A stretch of DNA of 55,258 nucleotides from G020350405 sp964513655 (GCA_964513655.1 CAZENQ010000012.1:1-55258), one strand, 5' to 3'. Shown: positions 1-7,243, counted from the stretch's first letter. Numbers and translations: made by a program. Notes: generated by a model not told the origin, from the sequence alone.

Positions 1-696
1 GCTAATGACACCGCCGCCGACATAAAGCACCGGCCTTTCCGACTCATTTATCGCTGCTGCAGCGGCTGATATCTGCTTTGCGTGACCTTTGGTGCGAACC
101 TTATAGCCCGGCAACTCCATATCGTTAGATCCATCCGCCTTACACCTGGCGACCTGAACGTCAACCGGCAAGTCAACCAGCACCGGCCCAAGCCGACCCG
201 TAGATGCAATATAAAATGCCTCCCGAATTATCCTCGCCAGGTTTTTAACGTCCTTGACGATACAGTTGTATTTCGTAACCGGACGGGTGATACCGGTAGT
301 ATCAGCCTCCTGGAAGGCGTCATTTCCGATAAGCTCTGTACGGACCTGACCCGTCAAGGCGACCATAGGCACCGAATCCATCATCGCCGTAGCAAGACCG
401 GTAGTCAAATTGCACGCACCCGGCCCGCTGGTAGCAACAACAACGCCGACTTTCCCACTGGCCCGGGCATAACCATCGGCCATATGACAGCCGCCCTGCT
501 CGTGACGCGGGATTATAAACCTAATGGGCGCATCATACAACCTGTCAAACAAAGGCAATACAACACCGCCGGGATAGCCGAACATCGTTTCCACGCCCTG
601 CCCGATAAGCGTATCGACGATTATCTGCGCGCCTGCTTTAACAACAGATTTGTCTTGAGTGCCGGCCGAACCAGCCGAAGAACGTGACTTGGTCAT
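1..696 (-). CDS. ilvB: Acetolactate synthase large subunit, N-terminal part (partial)
   Basis: This is the first 232 codons of a thiamine-diphosphate enzyme that condenses two pyruvates, or pyruvate and 2-oxobutyrate, in branched-chain amino acid synthesis. The gene runs off the left edge. The minus-strand translation starts MTKSRSSAGSAGTQDKSVVK and contains GAQIIVDTLIGQGVETMFGY, PGGVVLPLFD, the catalytic Glu in RHEQGGCHMADGYAR, SGPGACNLTTGLATAMMDSV and GRPGPVLVDLPVDVQ. Together these make up a normal PYR domain and the beginning of the central domain. The start at 694-696 is set by AGGAAAGG about 8 bases upstream. The product could be another ThDP enzyme such as a glyoxylate carboligase, but the motif set fits IlvB best. 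Expression probably starts at the promoter at 906-934, through a leader of about 200 nt. Confidence 0.93.
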   Translation of the reverse strand, partial: MTKSRSSAGSAGTQDKSVVKAGAQIIVDTLIGQGVETMFGYPGGVVLPLFDRLYDAPIRFIIPRHEQGGCHMADGYARASGKVGVVVATSGPGACNLTTGLATAMMDSVPMVALTGQVRTELIGNDAFQEADTTGITRPVTKYNCIVKDVKNLARIIREAFYIASTGRLGPVLVDLPVDVQVARCKADGSNDMELPGYKVRTKGHAKQISAAAAAINESERPVLYVGGGVIS

Positions 697-790
697 TTTC
701 TTGTACCTTTCCTGATAAACGCCATATTCGTCATTCCGGTCAACTACGGCGCCGCTGGGCCACTCCGGCTGGCCAATCACTCTTTCTCAC

Positions 791-863
791 AAAAAAGCGA
801 CCGCACCATACGAAGGTTCACGGCCCTGCCGTAATCCCGTAACCACCCCGATACATTGGGGTG
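791..863 (-). promoter_or_regulatory. Candidate ilvB leader attenuator (two hairpins and a U-tract)
   Basis: Within the ilvB leader, read on the minus strand, a first hairpin is formed by CACCCC/GGGGTG (863-844, 8-nt loop). It is followed by a second GC-rich hairpin (about 826-799; CCG and ACC pairing with GGT and CGG around TTCGTAT) that ends in a run of six U (796-791). The second has the form of a weak intrinsic terminator about 95 nt before the start codon. Only very short leader ORFs are visible and none is rich in Leu, Ile or Val codons, so the mechanism is unknown. Confidence 0.4.
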
Positions 864-905
864 TCTCAGGCCCGTATTTGCATGTTTTCACACAAATACA
901 ACTTT

Positions 906-934
906 AATATACAAGACCATTAAAGGTCTGTCAA
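906..934 (-). promoter_or_regulatory. Sigma70-type promoter for ilvB
   Basis: On the minus strand TTGACA (934-929) is followed by exactly 17 bases and TATATT (911-906). This is close to consensus and among the best promoter matches in the window. Transcription would start near 899 and give a leader of about 200 nt before the ilvB start codon. Confidence 0.7.
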
Positions 935-966
935 CCTTTTTCGGCATTTTTCACCTCTCACCTTTA

Positions 967-1063
967 CCCCGTTAGAAGTCCATCCCCCTTACGCCTGCTA
1001 CGTAGCCCATATTCTGGTACTTATCACGCCTTTTGCACTCAGCTACCAAACTTCTAATCGGGG
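967..1063. repeat. Spaced inverted repeat
   Basis: CCCCGTTAGAAGT (967-979) and ACTTCTAATCGGGG (1050-1063) are complementary except for one extra base. They enclose about 70 bp with no ORF of note. The element could be a small mobile palindrome or a hairpin; no further copy was seen in the window. Confidence 0.5.
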
Positions 1064-1085
1064 CCACCCGCCAACAACATTTTTA

Positions 1086-1164
1086 GCCCCTGCCCCGTGA
1101 GATGACGAAAGCTTGCCCATTGCATAGAGTCCGCCCGACTCTATTGCGGGGCTATCTCTCTGGG
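1086..1164. repeat. Direct repeat flanking the methyltransferase/dGTPase cassette, left copy
   Basis: About 79 bp, roughly 90% identical by eye to 4548-4626. It contains GCCCCTGCCCCGTGAGATGA, GCTTGCCCATTGCATAGAGT and the inverted repeat TAGAGTC/GACTCTA. The loop of that inverted repeat differs between copies (CGCCC here) while the stem is kept. The two copies lie just outside the two-gene cassette at 1323-4055. Confidence 0.8.
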
Positions 1165-1322
1165 GCCGCCCCGCTGCCTCGCAAGCATGCTTTGGGATAG
1201 CCGCTTTGAGCCGGCCTAATGCGGTAGAGTTGGGGCTAGAAATTTTATTTTGACGGGTTGGAGAGATACGTGGGGGAGTTTTTGTTTGACGGGGATTGTG
1301 GTTCTGGATGCTTTTAGATGTG

Positions 1323-2663
1323 CTAGAGTCTTATACGTTCAGTAGCTACGAAAAGGCGCGCATGTTGATTTGTTGCAAAAGCATCCGTCATACCCGATAT
1401 ATAATTACGGATTAGGATTAACTTGAATAGGTCTTCATCAGAATTATGTACATCTTGATAGGCTTTCCGACAGTGACCCCGGTATGTCTTCTTTATCAAG
1501 CTTTGATCTTCGACTTCGAAGTAAGCCTTGAATAGGTCTGCCACAATCTTTTCAGCCTTGAAGGTGCAAGCCATAACGAGCTCATTTTTGAATAAATTAC
1601 CTCGCATCCACTTTTCATAAAAGGCCTCCCAGGATTCTTTCAGGTCATCGCAAACGAATATGACGCGTTCGTTCGACAAGAGAACGTCATCAACGTTACC
1701 GAAAGGGCTTTTCTTGAGATTTTCTATAGCGTTCTCTATGCAATCTAAGATGAGTGTCGTTAAAGCCTTGCTTCGAAAAGATACAAAATCCTCTTTCCTT
1801 TTGAGGGCAATACTATCGTCGCGATATTTCTTAAATCTTTTGCGAAGTTCAACAACAAATGGATCATCATTAAGCTCTTTACATTCTAAAATATTCGAGC
1901 GGATCCCATCCTCAATGTCACCAAAAAGGTATCCCACTTTATCTGCAAAATGCACACATTGAGCTTCTAGAGAGCTTTTATTATCGCCGTAAATTTCGTA
2001 CTTGGCAAATTTTACTACTTCAGGAATATTCGAAAAAGGCCTTTCTTCATCACGCTCACGCTCATACATGTGTTTTAAAATTCCATCTCTGACATCGAAG
2101 GTCAGGTTAAGGCCCCCGTGACCGGTTTCAGCGCTGTATTCTTTCTCAATTCTTGATACAGATTCTATACCATGGACACAGTGGTCAAAACCTAATATAG
2201 GAATGGGACAATGAGCGGCTTTCGTCTTTATTTCTTTAAAGTTATTTGCCAGTATCTTGTTTAAAGCTTTTTCGCCAGCATGGCCGAATGGTGTATGGCC
2301 TAAATCATGCCCGAGTGCAATCGCTTCTGTGGCGGTTTCGTTCAGTTCTAAGGCTCTTGCAATAGTTGTTGCAATTTGCGCAACCTCGAGCGAGTGTGTC
2401 AGCCTTCTTTTGTAGTGATCCTCCACGTAATGCGGGAAAATCTGCGTTTTGTGTTGAAGCCTTTTGAAGCACTTAGACCATAAGATGCGGTCTCGGTCTC
2501 GATGATACTCGGTACGATATTCACGAGGCGGCTTGGTAGGCTTCTCCCGGAAAGCTTCTCCCAACTTGGACCGGCGCTCTTTAGATTTTAGAGCGTAAGG
2601 TGCTAGGTCGCGCTCCTCTTTCTCCTCTAACCTATCCGCGAATATTTCACCGGGTGATTTCAT
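1323..2663 (-). CDS. dgt: dGTPase-like HD-domain triphosphohydrolase
   Basis: Probable deoxynucleoside triphosphate triphosphohydrolase, which splits a dNTP (classically dGTP) into deoxynucleoside and triphosphate. The HD metal site is visible as RRLTHS (His90), GHDLGHTPFGHAGE (His119, Asp120 and the following His residues) and, further on, EAQCVHFADKVGYLFGDIED carrying the last metal-binding Asp. The length of 446 aa is normal for the family. The gene starts 24 bases after the stop of the methyltransferase-like gene, on the same strand, so the two are probably co-transcribed. I see no clear Shine-Dalgarno at the ATG. Base use is visibly more AT-rich than in the surrounding housekeeping genes, which fits horizontal acquisition. 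dGTPases act in dNTP homeostasis and also in phage defence by dNTP depletion; the cassette context favours the second, but this is inference. Confidence 0.88.
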   Translation of the reverse strand: MKSPGEIFADRLEEKEERDLAPYALKSKERRSKLGEAFREKPTKPPREYRTEYHRDRDRILWSKCFKRLQHKTQIFPHYVEDHYKRRLTHSLEVAQIATTIARALELNETATEAIALGHDLGHTPFGHAGEKALNKILANNFKEIKTKAAHCPIPILGFDHCVHGIESVSRIEKEYSAETGHGGLNLTFDVRDGILKHMYERERDEERPFSNIPEVVKFAKYEIYGDNKSSLEAQCVHFADKVGYLFGDIEDGIRSNILECKELNDDPFVVELRKRFKKYRDDSIALKRKEDFVSFRSKALTTLILDCIENAIENLKKSPFGNVDDVLLSNERVIFVCDDLKESWEAFYEKWMRGNLFKNELVMACTFKAEKIVADLFKAYFEVEDQSLIKKTYRGHCRKAYQDVHNSDEDLFKLILIRNYISGMTDAFATNQHARLFVATERIRL

Positions 2664-2687
2664 TGGTTATTTGCAAAGCGATAATTC

Positions 2688-4055
2688 TCAAAGCTTTAAT
2701 CCTACACCCATCATACGAGATATCAGTTTTTTCATCTCAAGAGGCATTGTTGGGGAGGAGCGCTCCTTGTCCTCATGTGCCCTGTGTGTGTTTTTAAAGT
2801 ATCGGTCCAAGAAAGTCGAAAGTTCTTTTCTCCCAAACGCATGGGCGATACGATTTCGACTAGAGACTAATGACGCCGAGTTCCAGGATGGCATGCGAGA
2901 ACTGGTAGATTTGTGCACTAGGTCTTTCAAGCCAGCAATGGCTTCCACAGATGGAGCACCGTCTTCAAAAAGACCATCTCTCTTTAGAAACATCCTCGTT
3001 TTTCCGTGGTGGTACTGATTCCATTGAGGTATCTTCGCAATGAAAGGGGCAGGATCTATTGAGCATTTGTGGGTTTTCATAAATATGAATAGATCTCCTT
3101 TTCGCCAAGGTTTTTTAAGCCTTATTCCAGAGCGCTTATAAGCTTCATGTTCAAAAGGCGGAACTGCATATTCAGTGAAGTTTGGATAATTAAATTTCAA
3201 AGAAAGCCCCAACCTTGACGCTAGTTTTTTTAATTTCTTTCGTTCTGATGGTATTGTAGGCCTGGTAAGAAGCTGGGGAAAAGAAATTGCTAATATACCG
3301 CCGGCAGATACTAAAGCGGAGCTTCTTATCAGGAAAGTTCGAAGCAAAGAGCTGGACCACGGTGGGTCAGCAAAAACAACCGGAAACATACCTTTGGTAG
3401 AGCTGTCTAGGTTATGTGATACGTTATACGACATAATTCGCGTTGACTTGGAGCAATGGGGAGCAATCCTTTTAAGGATCACCTTATCGACATCGAAAAT
3501 GTAAACAGGATTATCAGTGCATTGGGAAAAGAGAGCGCCGAGCGTTGGTGCTCCTAGAAAGGCAGTAGGGGTTTGTGGTTTAGATACGTCTGATATAAAA
3601 TTGATTAGACAGCGATAACCTGATTTAGAAAACCACCACTGGGAATGTACTGGTGCTGGCTCGGGGAGGGCATCAAGCATTTCTTGAAGTTTCTCTGACA
3701 AATATTTGGGTCCCCGAGAATTCAAAGAAATGCTAGGAGAAGGCGTAGTGGCAGGTTGGCTAAACGGGGTATGTTTTTTGTGGGGGGCATTGTATCTTGC
3801 TTTTAGCCAATATCTGGCAGGAGCTGCGCCACCTTTTGTGCAGAAGATGAAATGAGCATCTTGTAATTCGTGGAGTACCTCGAGCAGTAAGGCTGGGTCA
3901 CAATTGAGCGCCTTTTTGACGATGTGCTGGAAGGTAGTAGCAGGAGCATCACTGAGTAATTCAAAAATGCGAGTGCGTACTCTTTCTCGGAAGTGTATAT
4001 CCTGTACATCCTGCATAAGCTTCCGTGCCACAGATTCTTTGGTTCCTTTGACCAC
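2688..4055 (-). CDS. Winged-helix plus Rossmann methyltransferase-like protein (DPPW motif)
   Basis: The function is not established. The 455-residue protein has a likely winged-helix domain (about 24-85), a low-complexity Pro/Ser linker (about 95-112) and a Rossmann methyltransferase-like core (about 135-345). The core shows FLGAPTLGALF (166-176, in place of a glycine-rich SAM loop), an acidic strand YIFDVD (185-190) and FADPPW (228-233), followed by AGGILAISFPQ. DPPW is typical of N6-adenine methylases, but the overall pattern also resembles bis-aminopropyl spermidine synthase-like (DUF43-type) proteins. The C-terminal 110 residues are unrecognised. It is the promoter-proximal gene of a pair with dgt. 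The GTG at 4055 has GGAGG almost touching it; a GTG or ATG a few codons further in is also possible. It could be a nucleic acid or small-molecule methyltransferase, or a non-catalytic sensor. Confidence 0.75.
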   Translation of the reverse strand: MVKGTKESVARKLMQDVQDIHFRERVRTRIFELLSDAPATTFQHIVKKALNCDPALLLEVLHELQDAHFIFCTKGGAAPARYWLKARYNAPHKKHTPFSQPATTPSPSISLNSRGPKYLSEKLQEMLDALPEPAPVHSQWWFSKSGYRCLINFISDVSKPQTPTAFLGAPTLGALFSQCTDNPVYIFDVDKVILKRIAPHCSKSTRIMSYNVSHNLDSSTKGMFPVVFADPPWSSSLLRTFLIRSSALVSAGGILAISFPQLLTRPTIPSERKKLKKLASRLGLSLKFNYPNFTEYAVPPFEHEAYKRSGIRLKKPWRKGDLFIFMKTHKCSIDPAPFIAKIPQWNQYHHGKTRMFLKRDGLFEDGAPSVEAIAGLKDLVHKSTSSRMPSWNSASLVSSRNRIAHAFGRKELSTFLDRYFKNTHRAHEDKERSSPTMPLEMKKLISRMMGVGLKL

Positions 4056-4547
4056 GCCTCCACCACTTTGGTGTTGCTAAGAAACTTACCTCTTTTCAAT
4101 AGCCAGATATTAGTAACGCTATCAGAACCTCTGAACCCATAGAATAACAGAATTAACAGCGCATCACCAAGACAAAATTTCTGAGAAAAAAAAGTTTTTG
4201 CAGAGCAAGGTTGGCGTTGGTTGAGGAAAGGCATCCGGGTTGGAAAGATCTTAGCCAAGAAATGCACAGCTGGGCTAACTCTGGCCCGAGATTTATTTTC
4301 TGGGTCCTAGGCTTGTTGGTCTGTGGTAGCTCACCCTCAGGACCTTCGCTTCGCTACGGGCAGCGCTGGTCACCCGATTCCCCTATTGTTTACTCTGCCA
4401 GCCCCGGCTTTTCTCAGACGGGTCGAAGATCCGCCCTTCATCGGATGGACCAAAACAAACCCAATCAATTCCGTTTTGAGCGCGCAACCTGTGCCCCTGT
4501 GCCTTAGGTACAAGGTATCTTGCCGCAGATGCAAGGCTTGCGTCCGC
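4056..4547. other. Non-coding upstream region of the cassette
   Basis: No convincing gene. The first part (to about 4200) is AT-rich and probably holds the promoter of the methyltransferase-like gene. The part after 4430 holds the first copy of the AAAACAAACCCAAT repeat (4449-4466) and GTGCCTTAGGTAC (about 4498-4510), which recurs near 5632. Confidence 0.5.
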
Positions 4548-4626
4548 GCCCCTGCCCCGTGAGATGACGTCAGCTTGCCCATTGCATAGAGTCCGGCGGA
4601 CTCTATTGCGGGCCTATCTCTCCAGG
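4548..4626. repeat. Direct repeat flanking the methyltransferase/dGTPase cassette, right copy
   Basis: Second copy of the ~79-bp repeat at 1086-1164. The inverted repeat is TAGAGTCC/GGACTCTA with a GGC loop. Its substitutions relative to the left copy fall mainly in the loop and at the ends, as expected if the hairpin is maintained. Confidence 0.8.
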
Positions 4627-4660
4627 GCCCGGCCGCTCAAAACAACTTTTTTCGTAAATC

Positions 4661-4770
4661 TTCACACTTTGAAACCATTTCACACACTTCTTCCATCGCC
4701 ACTCTGCAACTTTTGCTACGTTTTCCCTACTCCTTTGTAATTTTTCACACGTTGAAACACTTTTCCACAC
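4661..4770. repeat. Two degenerate direct repeats (TTCACACnTTGAAAC)
   Basis: TTCACACTTTGAAAC (from 4661) and TTCACACGTTGAAAC (from 4744) are each followed by a TTTnCACAC-like run, with a spacing of 83 bases. There is no coding signal here; this is part of the repeat-rich gap before the NifU-type gene. Confidence 0.5.
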
Positions 4771-5069
4771 CCCCCAACCCCCATTTTTACCCCAAAAACA
4801 ACGGTCAGAGACCGTCGTCCCGAGCTCAGCCGAGGGATCTCGCCCCATTTTCAGCCCAAAAATCAATCAAACGTGCATGTGCCCTTCACCCCGGCTGTGG
4901 ATTTTCTTAAAAATTTTTACCCCTTATCTCCCAACCACTTAGCCCATTTCTTCCTTCCTCCCCTCCGCGAATTTTCACCACAACCGCGCAAACCCCTCTA
5001 ACAGTGACCGGACCCTCTGTCCGCCCGCCCGCTCTTTGAAAATATGAAACTTGTTTAAGATAGAGCAAC

Positions 5070-5196
5070 TTTGGCTTCACCAGGGCCGACTACCGGCCAA
5101 CAGACAAAGTCAACAGGCTGGCACAGAAGCTTGCTTCGAGCATAGTTGATGACTTTGCCTGACCCGGCCATTTGCAAAATGGCCCATGAAGCCAAA
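5070..5196. repeat. 127-nt imperfect palindrome (large hairpin element)
   Basis: The outer arms TTTGGCTTCA (5070-5079) and TGAAGCCAAA (5187-5196) are perfect complements. Further in, CAGACAAAGTCA pairs with TGACTTTGCCTG, and the centre GAAGC-TT-GCTTC closes the structure. A side hairpin GGCCATTT-GCA-AAATGGCC lies in the right arm. The element could fold over nearly its full length as RNA or as a cruciform. No ORF is present. A MITE-like or REP-type element or a structured RNA are both possible. Confidence 0.7.
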
Positions 5197-5200
5197 GCCC

Positions 5201-5230
5201 ATTCGTGCCGGTTCGTGTTTATTCGTGGTT
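5201..5230. repeat. Three-unit 10-bp tandem repeat (ATTCGTG core)
   Basis: ATTCGTGCCG, GTTCGTGTTT and ATTCGTGGTT follow one another with an exact 10-base period. Short arrays of this kind (ATTCGTGnnn) occur as dispersed non-coding repeats in planctomycete-like genomes; that comparison is from memory. Confidence 0.6.
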
Positions 5231-5277
5231 AATTCTCTCTGTACTCTGTGGCAAAAAAATGCTTTGTGGCTAACCAA

Positions 5278-5780
5278 AAAATGTCAAACAAAACCAATTT
5301 TCGAAAGGCAAAAATGAACATAAACTCAGCCATAACAACGCCTTATGAAAACGCTCTCCTCCGCTCAACCGAAAAAACGAACCCAATCTCAAGCGCGCTT
5401 CCAAACGCAGGATGTATAGCGAAGGATGCGCGACGCAGAACCAAAAAATGTAAAACGAAACCAATTTTCGAAAGGCAAAAATGAACATAAGCTCAGCTTT
5501 AACAAAGGATTACGAAAATGAACAACTTGGCAGACCCGACCAAAACAAAACCAATATCGAAGACCCGGCCGAATTCGACCGCTGCCGCGAACATCTCTTA
5601 ATGTCCGACAGATAACTACGAACCACCTGTGCCTTAGGTACGACCTAAAAAATGTCAAACAAAACCAATTTTCCCCGACTCATGCGGATTCATAACCTCA
5701 ATAAAAACAACAAATTACAACAAAAAATGAACAATGGACACTTGGCCAAAACAAAACCAACAAACCCAATTTCCAATCGT
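5278..5780. repeat. Cluster of dispersed AAAACnAAnCCAAT repeats
   Basis: At least six related copies lie between 5278 and 5780, with one more at 4449. Two long copies (about 5278-5330 and 5446-5497) share a core AAACCAATTTTCGAAAGGCA followed by AAAATGAACATAA and CTCAGC. Shorter copies are near 5371-5390, 5539-5558, 5650-5675 and 5743-5775. The repeats create spurious ORFs on both strands. I see no gene in this stretch. Confidence 0.75.
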
Positions 5781-5814
5781 GCAAAAAATAGCTGGCCCAA
5801 AGGCGAATTCCTGT

Positions 5815-5820
5815 TATAAT
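5815..5820 (+). promoter_or_regulatory. Extended -10 promoter element for the NifU-type gene
   Basis: TGTTATAAT (TGn plus TATAAT at 5815-5820) lies about 32 bases before the start codon. The -35 position (about 5792-5797, CTGGCC) is poor, as is common with extended -10 promoters. Confidence 0.5.
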
Positions 5821-5851
5821 AGTGCTGCAAAACAAATTTAGGAGACTTGCT

Positions 5852-6121
5852 ATGTGTGAACAATGCGGTTGCGGCGAAACCGACACGGAACAGACCTTTG
5901 ATGAAAAGGTCAAGGACGTGATTGAATCCGTCAGGCCTGCCTTACAAAGCCACGGCGGCGATATCGAGCTGGTGGGAACAGACGACGATAAAAATGTCAA
6001 GGTACGCCTCCAGGGGGCCTGTCAGGGCTGCCCGGGCGCCCAAATGACAATGAAGACCGGCATAGAAAGAATACTAAGGGAAAGAGTGCCCGAAGTAAAA
6101 GAAGTAGTTGCAGTCGACTAA
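5852..6121 (+). CDS. NifU C-terminal-domain Fe-S cluster scaffold/carrier
   Basis: An 89-aa single-domain protein of the NifU-CTD/NfuA class, which carries a [4Fe-4S] cluster to apo-proteins. The core is VKDVIESVRPALQSHGGDIE followed by the cluster ligands in GACQGCPGAQMTMKTGIER (CxxC). An additional Cys pair at the N terminus (MCEQCGCGE) is unusual and could bind metal or a second thiol partner. The ATG at 5852 is chosen because AGGAG lies about 8 bases upstream; an in-frame TTG/ATG region further up has no such signal. It has its own promoter and stands alone, convergent with mtnA. Confidence 0.9.
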   Translation: MCEQCGCGETDTEQTFDEKVKDVIESVRPALQSHGGDIELVGTDDDKNVKVRLQGACQGCPGAQMTMKTGIERILRERVPEVKEVVAVD

Positions 6122-6178
6122 CTGTCTCAGGGCCAACAGAAGGCGCACCACACAAACGCATTACGTTACTTATTATCC

Positions 6179-7243
6179 CTAACGGCGTAAATGCTTGGCG
6201 ATTTTGTCTGGCGTAGGCCCTTCTACCACCCCCCTCTCGGTAATGATGGCGGAAATGTCCTGCGCTTCTGTTACATCAAAAGCCGGGCTGTAAACACCAA
6301 CTCCGTCCGGTACAACTTTCTGACCACCAAAAAACCTTACCTCGTCGGACCCCCTTTGCTCTATAGGTATCTCAGCTCCGCTTCTTATACTCAAATCGAA
6401 TGTGCTTGACGGCGCAGCGATATAAAAAGGCACATTATGTTCTCTGGCCAGAATACTCAAGCTGTAAGTGCCGATCTTATTTGCCGCATCTCCATTCGCC
6501 GCGATTCGGTCGGCCCCGGTTATGACAGCATCGATTTTGCCTTGCTTCATAAGCCAGCCGGCCATATTGTCACAGATAACCATCGCTTCGATATCCGCCT
6601 GCTCCAACTCCCAGGCCGTCAATCGGGCTCCCTGCAGCAATGGCCGGGTCTCATCGACATAAACCCTGAATTTCTTCCCCACCTTTTGTGCCTCAAACAT
6701 CACCGACAGGGCCGTCCCCTGACCCGCGGTCGCCAGCGCTCCGGCATTACAATGTGTTAAAACTCCGGCTCCGGCCTCGATAAACTTCTGGCCGTTTTTG
6801 CCTATCCGCCGGCACATATCTACATCTTCTGCGCATATAGCGTTCGCCTCTTCCAAAACGGCCTCCCGCAGCGCCTGTAAATTGGCCTCCGGCCGACTGA
6901 CAGCAAAACCCTCTGCGCTACTTTTTACCCTGTCCAGTGCCCAGAACAGATTTGCCCCAGTCGGACGCGATGAGGCCAGATATTCGCAAGACTTTTCAAG
7001 CAAGGCTAGGCCGGCCTTCAAATCATCATCGGCAGGCGTCTTTTGCAGGGCCAAAACAAGTCCGTAAGCCGCCGCAACCCCTATGGCCGGAGCACCCCGA
7101 ACGGAAAGCGTCTTTATGGCTTCATAAAGCTGCTCAATGTCCCGGCACTGGATCTTAATAAACTCACAGGGCAGCTTGCGCTGGTCAATAAGTTCCAAAA
7201 AGCCATCAACACCACCAATCCACTTAAGTGCCTGAACAATCAT
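6179..7243 (-). CDS. mtnA: S-methyl-5-thioribose-1-phosphate isomerase
   Basis: Isomerises methylthioribose-1-phosphate to methylthioribulose-1-phosphate in the methionine salvage pathway. Family signatures are RGAPAIGVAAAYG, the catalytic Cys in THCNAGALATAGQGTALSVM, the catalytic Asp in ITGADRIAANGDAANKIGTY and YIAAPSSTFD. The 354-aa length is standard. The ATG at 7243 is preceded by GTGAGG and starts 9 bases past the uvrA stop, so mtnA is probably co-transcribed behind uvrA. A GTG four codons upstream would overlap the uvrA stop but would use up the ribosome binding site. No other methionine-salvage gene is nearby. Confidence 0.93.
   Translation of the reverse strand: MIVQALKWIGGVDGFLELIDQRKLPCEFIKIQCRDIEQLYEAIKTLSVRGAPAIGVAAAYGLVLALQKTPADDDLKAGLALLEKSCEYLASSRPTGANLFWALDRVKSSAEGFAVSRPEANLQALREAVLEEANAICAEDVDMCRRIGKNGQKFIEAGAGVLTHCNAGALATAGQGTALSVMFEAQKVGKKFRVYVDETRPLLQGARLTAWELEQADIEAMVICDNMAGWLMKQGKIDAVITGADRIAANGDAANKIGTYSLSILAREHNVPFYIAAPSSTFDLSIRSGAEIPIEQRGSDEVRFFGGQKVVPDGVGVYSPAFDVTEAQDISAIITERGVVEGPTPDKIAKHLRR

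Noticed and set aside
82..687. Plus-strand frame of 201 codons
   Set aside because: It is antisense to the conserved ilvB motifs on the minus strand and has Arg/Pro/His-rich composition with no domain.
841..870. T-box-like sequence GGGGTGGTTACGGG in the ilvB leader
   Set aside because: It resembles the T-box consensus only over a few bases; no specifier loop or full antiterminator is visible, and T-boxes are not expected in this lineage.
967..1063. Integron attC site
   Set aside because: The arms do not match the RYYYAAC/GTTRRRY core pattern and no integrase is present.
3803..4267. Minus-strand frame of 154 codons upstream of and overlapping the methyltransferase-like gene
   Set aside because: It overlaps the winged-helix coding part in another frame, has no ribosome binding site and no recognisable motif; there is no sign of a frameshifted domain.
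5248..5484. Plus-strand frame with repeated KTKPIF/KTNPIS-like peptides
   Set aside because: The frame is made of the dispersed AAAACnAAnCCAAT repeats; the peptide repetition comes from the DNA repeats.
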